Position numbers and translations under genes: made by a program. A DNA stretch of 5,976 nt from assembly GCA_028870815.1 (NCBI GenBank), contig JAGWOU010000131.1, positions 1 through 5,976 of the forward strand, written 5' to 3'. The notes beneath the pieces were generated by a model. The model ran no database searches. It was not told where the DNA came from and was given only the letters and a program-made list of their open reading frames with translations. This document shows positions 1-5,616 of the stretch, piece after piece; positions within the stretch are counted from its first letter, which is position 1, and each line of letters opens with the position of its first letter. The DNA comes from Rhodospirillales bacterium. Lineage in GTDB: Bacteria > Pseudomonadota > Alphaproteobacteria > Acetobacterales > Acetobacteraceae.

Positions 1-1123
1 CGGCGTGTTCATGATCGTACGGATGTCTCCAGTAATTAACGCCGCGCCGGAGGCCATGGGCTTCATCACCATCATTGGTGCCAGCACGGCGTTCTTCGCC
101 GCCACCATCGGCTGCGTGCAAAACGACATCAAACGCGTGATTGCCTATTCCACCTGCTCGCAGCTTGGCTACATGTTTTTGGCGGCGGGCGTGGGTGCGT
201 ATCCGGTGGCAATGTTCCACCTCATCAACCATGCGCTGTTCAAGGCGCTGCTGTTTCTTTCCGCCGGTTCAGTTATCCATGCCATGTCCGATGAGCAGGA
301 TATCCGCCTGATGGGCGGGCTGGGCGGCAAACTGCCCTTTACCTGCGCGATGATGCTCATCGGCTCGCTGGCGCTCATCGCGATCCCGCCTTTCTCCGGC
401 TATTACTCGAAGGACGCGGTGCTGGAATCCGCCCTCGCCGCGCACACCGCCGCTGGCACTTACGGCTGGGTTTGCGGCACAGCGGCGGCGGGCCTCACGG
501 CCTTTTACACCTCGCGCCTGTTCTTCCTGGTGTTCACTGGCAAGTCCCGTGCACCGAAACATGTGCAGGATCACGTGCATGAAAGTCCGCTGGTGATGCT
601 GGTGCCGTTGCTGGTGCTGGCGGTGGGTTCTTTCAGCAGCGGCTTCGTGTTGGCGCCCTATTTCATCGGCGCGCAGTTCCACAACTTCTGGGGTAACTCC
701 ATCGTCGTGGCCGCCAATTCCGGCATGCTGAGCATGGAGAACGTCACCGGCCTGGCCAAGATGGCTCCGCTGCTGCTCGGCATCTTTGGCATCTTGGTGG
801 CGGTTCTGTTTTACCTGCTGGTGCCGTCCCTGCCTGGGCGGCTCGCCCAGGGCATGGCGCCGGTCTATCGTTTTCTGCTGAACAAATGGTATTTCGACGA
901 GATATACGATGCGCTTCTGGTACGGCCATCATTACGCCTCGCGAAATTCGCCTGGCGCAATGATGACCAAGTCATCGACGGCGTGCCGAACGGTCTAGCC
1001 GCGCTCACCTCCGACGCCTCGGCCCAAGCCGTGAAGCTGCAAACCGGCTCTATCGCGCTTTACGCCTTCATCATGCTGATCGGCCTGCTGGTCTTTGTCA
1101 GCCTCTTCATCTGGGTGAAGTGA
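1..1123 (+). CDS. nuoL: NADH-quinone oxidoreductase subunit L (NuoL), C-terminal part, 5' end outside window
   Basis: This is the distal antiporter-like, proton-pumping subunit of complex I in the cytoplasmic membrane. The first full codon is at 2, and 373 residues are visible before TGA at 1121-1123; the family is usually about 610-650 aa, so roughly 250 N-terminal residues are missing. Counting from the first visible residue, the NDIKRVIAYST helix motif (about 41-51, Lys44) is followed by the channel signature HLINHALFK with His73, His77 and Lys81. The SGYYSKD motif (Lys137, Asp138) matches the conserved Lys-Asp pair of the distal half-channel. The segment KWYFDEIYD (295-303), then IDG and an amphipathic stretch (about 320-348), fits the long lateral helix HL, which ends in a final membrane anchor (about 350-371). 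These features separate NuoL from its shorter paralogues NuoM and NuoN. The reading frame is open with no sign of decay. It directly precedes nuoM. Confidence 0.97.
   Translation, partial: GVFMIVRMSPVINAAPEAMGFITIIGASTAFFAATIGCVQNDIKRVIAYSTCSQLGYMFLAAGVGAYPVAMFHLINHALFKALLFLSAGSVIHAMSDEQDIRLMGGLGGKLPFTCAMMLIGSLALIAIPPFSGYYSKDAVLESALAAHTAAGTYGWVCGTAAAGLTAFYTSRLFFLVFTGKSRAPKHVQDHVHESPLVMLVPLLVLAVGSFSSGFVLAPYFIGAQFHNFWGNSIVVAANSGMLSMENVTGLAKMAPLLLGIFGILVAVLFYLLVPSLPGRLAQGMAPVYRFLLNKWYFDEIYDALLVRPSLRLAKFAWRNDDQVIDGVPNGLAALTSDASAQAVKLQTGSIALYAFIMLIGLLVFVSLFIWVK
833..851. repeat. Perfect 8-bp inverted repeat inside nuoL
   Basis: CCTGGGCG (833-840) and CGCCCAGG (844-851) pair perfectly around a 3-nt loop GCT. 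It encodes part of a Leu-Pro-Gly-Arg-Leu loop between membrane segments. There is no T-run after it, so it is not a terminator. It could be a local RNA hairpin or chance. Confidence 0.5.
1114..1120 (+). promoter_or_regulatory. Ribosome binding site for nuoM, decides the ATG start
   Basis: GGTGAAG lies at the very end of nuoL, 5 nt before the ATG at 1126. An in-frame GTG at 1120 overlaps this element by one base and would have no spacing, so the site argues for the ATG. The assignment is by sequence and spacing only. Confidence 0.6.
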
Positions 1124-1125
1124 CC

Positions 1126-2646
1126 ATGAACCAGCTCGGTTTCCCCATTCTTTCGCTCATTACCTACCTGCCTCTGGTTGGCGCGTTTCTGGTCGCCACG
1201 CTGGGCGGCGACGGTGAGAAATCCGCCTGCATGGCGCGCCGCATCGCGCTTGTGTTCTCTCTGATCGTGCTGGCGCTGGGCGTTTTTCTCTGGACGCAAT
1301 TCAACCCCGCCATCGCCGGCTACCAGTTTGTAGAGGTGATGCCCTGGCTTTCAGGGATCAGCGTTGAATACCGCATGGGCGTGGATGGCATCAGCCTGTT
1401 CCTCATCCTGCTCACTTTGGCGCTTACCCCCATCGCCATTCTCGCCAGCCACGGCATCAAAACCAGCGCGCGTTCCTTCTTCGCGGCCATGCTGCTGCTG
1501 GAGACGATGACGGTTGGCATGTTCGCCGCCACGGAGTTCGTGCTGTTCTACGTTTTCTTCGAGGCCGTGCTGCTGCCGATGTATCTCATCATCGGCGTTT
1601 GGGGCGGGGAGAAGCGGGTTTACGCCGCGGTGAAGTTCTTCGTGTTCACCCTTGCCGGCTCGCTGTTCATGCTGCTGGCGGTTGTGTGGGTTTGGCGGAA
1701 TCTCGGCACCACGAACATGGCGGTGATTGCCCATGCCAATATTCCGCCCAGCGCGCAAACCTGGCTGTTCCTGGCTTTCCTGGCGGCATTCGGCGTAAAG
1801 GCGGCGGTGTGGCCGCTGCACACCTGGCTGCCTGATGCCTATGGCGAGGCCCCGGTGCCGGGCACCATCATGCTGGCCGCGGTGCTTTCCAAAATGGGCG
1901 CTTACGGCTTTCTGCGCTTCGCGATCCCCATGCTGCCCAATGCCTCGGCCATGTTTGAGCCGCTGATGTTCGTGCTCGGCGTGGTGGCGGTCATCTACAT
2001 CTCCTATGTCGCCCTGGCGCAGACGGACATGAAACGCATGATCGCCTATTCCTCGGTCGCGCATATGGGCGTCATCATCATCGGGTTGTTCACCTTCACG
2101 GTGGAAGGCATCGAGGGCGCGTTGTTCCAGATGCTCTCTCACGGCATCGTCATCGCGGGCCTGTTCATTTGTGGGGGCGTTCTCACCGCGCGCGGGCAGA
2201 GCCTGACGCTGAGGAATCTCGGCGGTCTTGCGCGCAACATGCCGGTTTTCGCGGCGGCGCTCATGCTGTTCACCTTGGCCAATATGGGTCTGCCCGGCAC
2301 CTCCGGCTTCATCGGAGAGATTTTGGTAATTGTCGGCGCATTGAAGGTGAATTTCTGGGTCTCGCTGCTGGGCGGCGCCGGCATGGTGCTGGGCGTTACC
2401 TACTCGCTGGTGCTGGTGCGCGCCGTGCTGTTTGAGAAATACGCGCGGCCCGATCTCACCGGGCTGAAGGATCTCACCGGCCGTGAATATGCCATGCTGC
2501 TGCCGCTGGCGGTGCTGGTGATGTGGCTTGGTGTCTATCCCTCTAGCTTCACCCATGCTTTCGATGCCCCCATCGCCGCCCTGGTGCAGGCGCATACGGC
2601 CGCTCTCAATCCGCACACCGCAATCGCCATGGTGACCGCGCAATGA
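1126..2646 (+). CDS. nuoM: NADH-quinone oxidoreductase subunit M (NuoM)
   Basis: This is the middle antiporter-like proton-pumping subunit of the complex I membrane arm. The product is 506 aa from ATG 1126, close to the 509 aa E. coli protein, and is hydrophobic throughout, as expected for about 14 transmembrane helices. Key charged residues are present: Glu146 in FFEAVLLPMY (the essential TM5 Glu), Lys225 in FGVKAAVWPLHTWLPDAYGE (the TM7 Lys), Lys256 in LSKMGAYG (TM8), Lys303 and His313 in DMKRMIAYSSVAHMG, His339 in FQMLSHGI and Glu398 in GFIGEIL (the distal TM12 Glu that distinguishes NuoM from NuoN, which has Lys there). A GTG at 1120 would add Met-Thr and overlap the nuoL stop by 4 bp. 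I prefer ATG 1126 because of the spaced GGTGAAG element and because NuoM proteins commonly begin close to the FPILS segment. The 3' end overlaps nuoN by 4 bp. Confidence 0.98.
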   Translation: MNQLGFPILSLITYLPLVGAFLVATLGGDGEKSACMARRIALVFSLIVLALGVFLWTQFNPAIAGYQFVEVMPWLSGISVEYRMGVDGISLFLILLTLALTPIAILASHGIKTSARSFFAAMLLLETMTVGMFAATEFVLFYVFFEAVLLPMYLIIGVWGGEKRVYAAVKFFVFTLAGSLFMLLAVVWVWRNLGTTNMAVIAHANIPPSAQTWLFLAFLAAFGVKAAVWPLHTWLPDAYGEAPVPGTIMLAAVLSKMGAYGFLRFAIPMLPNASAMFEPLMFVLGVVAVIYISYVALAQTDMKRMIAYSSVAHMGVIIIGLFTFTVEGIEGALFQMLSHGIVIAGLFICGGVLTARGQSLTLRNLGGLARNMPVFAAALMLFTLANMGLPGTSGFIGEILVIVGALKVNFWVSLLGGAGMVLGVTYSLVLVRAVLFEKYARPDLTGLKDLTGREYAMLLPLAVLVMWLGVYPSSFTHAFDAPIAALVQAHTAALNPHTAIAMVTAQ

Positions 2647-4058
2647 CCGATTTTTATCCTCTCCTTCCGGCGCTTTTTCTGGCCATTGGCGGCATGGGTT
2701 TGCTGCTGGCCGGCCTGACCAAAGCAAACGCCACCCAGCCGGTCACGCTCAGCGCGATCACGCTGCTCATCGCCGCCGCCTTTCTTACGCTTACCGCGCC
2801 GGACGCGCTGCTGTTCGGCGGATTGCTGAAAACCAGCCTGTTCACCCGCTATGCCGATACGCTGATCTATCTCGGCGCCATCGCGGCCCTCATCCTCTCC
2901 CTGGATTATAACAAGCGCGAGGGGATTGCCCGGTTCGAATACCCGATCCTGGTGCTGTTCGCGGTGCTGGGCATGATCGTGATGATCTCCGCCGCCGACA
3001 TGATGAGCCTCTATATCGGGTTTGAACTGCAATCACTGGCGCTTTACATCTGCGCTGCCCTGGCGCGGGATTCCGTGCGCTCCACTGAGGCAGGCCTGAA
3101 ATATTTCGTCCTTGGCGCGCTGGCTTCCGGTCTGCTGCTATACGGCATCTCCCTGGTTTATGGCTTTGCCGGCACCACCAATTTCGCGGCCCTCGGCGGG
3201 GTGTTCCGGCAGGGTGCCGGGCTTGGCACCGTCGTCGGCGTGGTGTTCGTGCTGATCGGGCTGGCGTTCAAAATCTCCGCCGCGCCGTTCCACATGTGGG
3301 CGCCTGATGTTTACGAGGGCGCACCAAGCTCCGTTACCGCCCTGTTCGCCACCGCTCCAAAAACCGCCGCGCTGGCGTTGTTTCTCTCGGTTATGGCGGG
3401 CCCGTTCGCGCATCTCACCGGCCAGTGGGAAATGCTGATCCAGATCCTCGCCGTGCTGTCCATGATCATCGGCGCGCTGGCGGCCATTGGCCAGTCCAAC
3501 ATCAAGCGCCTGCTGGCTTATTCTTCGGTTGGGCATATGGGCTACGCGCTCATGGGCCTGGTCACGGGTACGGTGGCCGGCATCCAGGCGAGCCTGATCT
3601 ATATCGCGATCTATGTCGTGATGTCTGCCGGCGCTTTCGCCTGCGTCATCGCCATGCGCCGCAATGGTCAGGCGGTGGAGCGGATCAGCGATCTCGCCGG
3701 GCTTGCCGGTGAGCATCCCGGCTTTGCCTTTGCCCTGGCGGTGTTCATGTGGTCCATGGCGGGCATTCCGCCGCTCGGCGGGTTTTTCGCCAAGCTCGTC
3801 GTGTTCTACACTGCCTTCAACGCCGGGTATGACGCGCTGACCATCATCGGTATCATCACCAGCGTCATCAGCGCCTTCTACTATCTGCGCGTGATCAAGG
3901 TGATGTATTTCGACAAGGGCCGCCCGCAATTCGACAAGACCTCCGCTGGTGCGGGTTTTGTGATGGCCGTGGGCGCCTTCGCCGTTATCGTGTTCGTTGC
4001 CGTTCCTGGCCCGCTTATGGCGGTCGCCGGCGCTGCCGCGAAGGCCCTGATGGGTTGA
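2643..4058 (+). CDS. nuoN: NADH-quinone oxidoreductase subunit N (NuoN)
   Basis: This is the antiporter-like proton-pumping subunit that sits nearest the quinone-site side of the membrane arm among the three large paralogues. The product is 471 aa (E. coli NuoN is 485) with about 14 predicted membrane helices. Visible signatures are Glu128 in YIGFELQSL (TM5 Glu), Lys153 in GLKYFVLGALASG, Lys210 and His217 in AFKISAAPFHMWAPDVYEGA (TM7, strongly diagnostic of NuoN), Lys240 in TAPKTAAL (TM8), Lys288 in NIKRLLAYSSVGHMGY and Lys384 in GGFFAKLVVF (TM12 Lys). All match residues that matter for proton transfer in the family. The ATG overlaps the nuoM stop as ATGA; a weak GGTGA element lies at 2631-2635, 7 nt upstream. 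Translation is therefore likely coupled to nuoM. The stop overlaps the TTG start of birA. Confidence 0.98.
   Translation: MTDFYPLLPALFLAIGGMGLLLAGLTKANATQPVTLSAITLLIAAAFLTLTAPDALLFGGLLKTSLFTRYADTLIYLGAIAALILSLDYNKREGIARFEYPILVLFAVLGMIVMISAADMMSLYIGFELQSLALYICAALARDSVRSTEAGLKYFVLGALASGLLLYGISLVYGFAGTTNFAALGGVFRQGAGLGTVVGVVFVLIGLAFKISAAPFHMWAPDVYEGAPSSVTALFATAPKTAALALFLSVMAGPFAHLTGQWEMLIQILAVLSMIIGALAAIGQSNIKRLLAYSSVGHMGYALMGLVTGTVAGIQASLIYIAIYVVMSAGAFACVIAMRRNGQAVERISDLAGLAGEHPGFAFALAVFMWSMAGIPPLGGFFAKLVVFYTAFNAGYDALTIIGIITSVISAFYYLRVIKVMYFDKGRPQFDKTSAGAGFVMAVGAFAVIVFVAVPGPLMAVAGAAAKALMG
4040..4044 (+). promoter_or_regulatory. Possible ribosome binding site for birA
   Basis: GAAGG sits inside the end of nuoN, 10 nt before the TTG at 4055. 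The spacing is slightly long and the start codon is weak, so initiation probably depends on ribosomes finishing nuoN. Support is sequence position only. Confidence 0.4.
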
Positions 4059-4768
4059 ACCTCTGGCGGCTGGAACAGCATGCCGAGCTTGCTTCCACCT
4101 CTGACGAAGCTGTGCGGCGGGCCAAGGCTGGCGAGCCTGCCGGGCTCGCCGTTCTGGCTTTAAGGCAGACGGCCGGGCGCGGCTCACGCGGCCGGGTTTG
4201 GGCCGCGCCTGAGGGCAATCTCAACCTTTCCGTATTGCTCCGCCCGACGCGCCCCGCCGCCGAGGCCGGGCTGTTTTCCCTTATTTCGGGCCTGGCTGTG
4301 GTGGAAGCGCTGGAAGGGCTGGGCGCCAGTTCGCTTTCCTTAAAGTGGCCAAACGACATTTTATGCGCCGGCGCGAAGCTGGCAGGTATTCTCATCGACG
4401 CTTCACCGAATGGCGCGGGGCTGGACTGGCTGGTGCTCGGCATCGGCGTCAATCTCAAATCCTCTCCCGAGATTCCTGGCCGCCGTACCACCGCCCTTGC
4501 CATCCAAGGGTTGGACATATCCGCGCAGGCCGCCGCCTGGGCCGTTCTCGCGGGGCTGGACCGCTGGAGTGGCACCACAGGCGCGGCCATCCGCGCCGCA
4601 TGGCTGGCCAAGGCCCACCCCCTCGGCACAAAGCTGGAGATCACCTATGGCGGCCAGCGCCGTTCCGGCTCTTTCGCCGGGCTCTCCACCTATGGCGAAT
4701 TGCTGTTGCAGTGCGAAGATCGTATCGAGACGATCAATACCGGCGAAGTTCTATTGGCGGATCGTTAA
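4055..4768 (+). CDS. birA: Biotin--[acetyl-CoA-carboxylase] ligase (BirA), catalytic form without DNA-binding domain
   Basis: The enzyme activates biotin with ATP to biotinyl-AMP and attaches it to the carrier lysine of biotin-dependent carboxylases, chiefly AccB; it is cytosolic. Motifs in order over 237 aa are STSDEA (14-19, biotin-site strand), GRGSRGR (41-47, the adenylate-binding glycine/arginine loop), KWPNDI (97-102, with the catalytic Lys97), KLAGIL (108-113) and GIGVNL (129-134). A small C-terminal beta domain (about 191-234) ends in INTGEVLL. There is no N-terminal winged-helix domain, so this is a monofunctional group I ligase that should not act as the biotin operon repressor, unlike the 321 aa E. 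coli protein. The TTG start overlaps the nuoN stop by 4 bp. The predicted protein has no internal Met, and the next plausible start (GTG at 4112) would delete the STSDEA motif, so TTG 4055 is favoured. No ATG or GTG lies in frame in the roughly 150 bp I read upstream. Confidence 0.95.
   Translation: MNLWRLEQHAELASTSDEAVRRAKAGEPAGLAVLALRQTAGRGSRGRVWAAPEGNLNLSVLLRPTRPAAEAGLFSLISGLAVVEALEGLGASSLSLKWPNDILCAGAKLAGILIDASPNGAGLDWLVLGIGVNLKSSPEIPGRRTTALAIQGLDISAQAAAWAVLAGLDRWSGTTGAAIRAAWLAKAHPLGTKLEITYGGQRRSGSFAGLSTYGELLLQCEDRIETINTGEVLLADR
4130..4150. repeat. Perfect 8-bp inverted repeat inside birA 5' region
   Basis: GGCGAGCC (4130-4137) and GGCTCGCC (4143-4150) form a perfect 8-bp GC-rich stem with a 5-nt loop TGCCG. 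It lies 75 nt after the birA start codon and has no following T-run, so it is not an intrinsic terminator. It may be a chance result of Ala/Gly/Pro-rich coding in a GC-rich genome, since it encodes the GEPAGLA stretch. No function is claimed. Confidence 0.5.
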
Positions 4769-4773
4769 CTCTT

Positions 4774-4779
4774 GGAGGG
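4774..4779 (+). promoter_or_regulatory. Ribosome binding site for coaX
   Basis: GGAGGG is the strongest Shine-Dalgarno match in the window. It lies in the 14-nt birA-coaX gap, 3 nt before the ATG at 4783 (4 nt if only GGAGG is counted), which is rather close. It suggests coaX is initiated independently and better than birA. Confidence 0.75.
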
Positions 4780-4782
4780 CGC

Positions 4783-5592
4783 ATGATTCTGGTCATCGAC
4801 GCGGGCAACACCAATATCGTGTTCGCGGTGCATGACGGCGCGGAATGGCGCGGCAATTGGCGCCTGGCAACTTCTGCCCTGCGCACGTCGGACGAATACG
4901 GCGTATGGCTGGAGATTTTACTGCACCGCGCCGGTATCTCCGCCAAGGATATCACTGGAACCGTAATCGGCACCGTGGTGCCGGCTGCACTTTACCATTT
5001 GCGCCGTCTTTGTCGCGAATGGTACCTCACCGAGCCGCTGGTCGCCCGTGCCTCGTTGGATTGGGGGTTCGAGATTAAGACCGACAGCCCGGAGGGCGTG
5101 GGCGCGGATCGCCTGCTGAACGCGTTGGCGGCCCATGCGCATTACCAGGGCCCGCTGGTGGTGGTGGATTTCGGCACCGCCACCACTTTCGACGTGGTGG
5201 ACGAAACCGGCGCCTATATCGGCGGCGCGATTTCGCCTGGCATCAATCTATCTATTGAGGCACTGCACCAGGCCGCCGCCCGGCTGCCGCGCATCGGCAT
5301 CGGCCGGCCGCATATGGTCATCGGGCGCGATACCGTGCCCGCCATGCAGTCGGGCGTATATTGGGGCTATATCGGCCTCATCGAGGGGCTGCTGGCGCGC
5401 ATCGAGGGCGAGTTCGGCGCCCCGCTGAAGGCCATCGCCACCGGCGGGCTGGCCCCGCTTTTCGCGGAGGGGACGAGCAAATTCACCGCCATCGCCCCAG
5501 ACCTGACTTTGGAAGGGTTGCGCCTGCTCTCCTTGCGCAATAAGCCACCAGCCTTGCCGCGCGACCGGGCGCGGTTCGTGGAAACAGACTGA
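4783..5592 (+). CDS. coaX: Type III pantothenate kinase (CoaX)
   Basis: The enzyme phosphorylates pantothenate to 4'-phosphopantothenate with ATP, the first step of CoA synthesis, in the cytosol. The product is 269 aa, typical of the family (about 250-270). Motifs of the ASKHA fold are in order: IDAGNTN (5-11, phosphate-binding loop), EGVGADR (104-110, with the catalytic Asp109 and Arg110), DFGTATTFD (129-137, second phosphate loop), GGAISPG (147-153), GRDTVPAMQSG (181-191, with the conserved Thr184 and Gln189) and ATGGLAPLF (219-227). Family knowledge says type III enzymes need a monovalent cation and are not feedback-inhibited by CoA. The reading frame is open upstream into birA, but the ATG at 4783 has a GGAGGG site and begins exactly at the conserved N-terminal strand, so the longer frame is not used. 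TGA ends it at 5590-5592. Confidence 0.97.
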   Translation: MILVIDAGNTNIVFAVHDGAEWRGNWRLATSALRTSDEYGVWLEILLHRAGISAKDITGTVIGTVVPAALYHLRRLCREWYLTEPLVARASLDWGFEIKTDSPEGVGADRLLNALAAHAHYQGPLVVVDFGTATTFDVVDETGAYIGGAISPGINLSIEALHQAAARLPRIGIGRPHMVIGRDTVPAMQSGVYWGYIGLIEGLLARIEGEFGAPLKAIATGGLAPLFAEGTSKFTAIAPDLTLEGLRLLSLRNKPPALPRDRARFVETD

Positions 5593-5600
5593 TAAGGGAT

Positions 5601-5605
5601 AGGAG
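5601..5605 (+). promoter_or_regulatory. Ribosome binding site for rnj
   Basis: AGGAG in the 24-nt gap after coaX, 11 nt before GTG 5617. Spacing is on the long side, but it is the only purine-rich element in the gap, and no other start codon lies between it and the conserved RNase J N-terminus. Confidence 0.6.
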
Positions 5606-5616
5606 CAGACCCGTTC

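Noticed and set aside
1351..2727. Long reverse-strand open frame (458 codons) opposite nuoM
   Set aside because: It lies antisense to a clearly conserved gene. Its translation is rich in His, Gln, Arg and Gly with no recognisable fold, the usual shadow of a GC-rich gene coding for hydrophobic residues.
3138..4187. Reverse-strand open frame (349 codons) opposite nuoN and the nuoN/birA junction
   Set aside because: Same low-complexity His/Arg/Gln-rich composition and no motif; nuoN on the other strand is fully conserved here.
4345..4782. Upstream extension of the coaX reading frame into birA, which would give a 415-codon protein
   Set aside because: The extension overlaps birA in another frame, is Arg/His-rich with no domain, and the conserved CoaX N-terminus starts exactly at ATG 4783 behind a good GGAGGG site. 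Not a fusion.
4410..4835. Plus-strand frame of 141 codons overlapping birA and coaX
   Set aside because: It is a Pro/Ser/Arg-rich out-of-frame shadow with no start signal or family match, fully inside two well-supported genes.
5557..5574. CCGCGC/GCGCGG inverted repeat near the end of coaX, considered as a terminator or attenuator before rnj
   Set aside because: The stem is only 6 bp, lies inside the coding region and is followed by mixed sequence rather than a T-run. A Rho-independent terminator cannot be supported.
5593..5616. Possible independent rnj promoter in the coaX-rnj gap
   Set aside because: The gap is 24 nt and mostly taken by the AGGAG site. Any promoter would have to lie inside coaX, and I found no convincing -35/-10 pair by eye.
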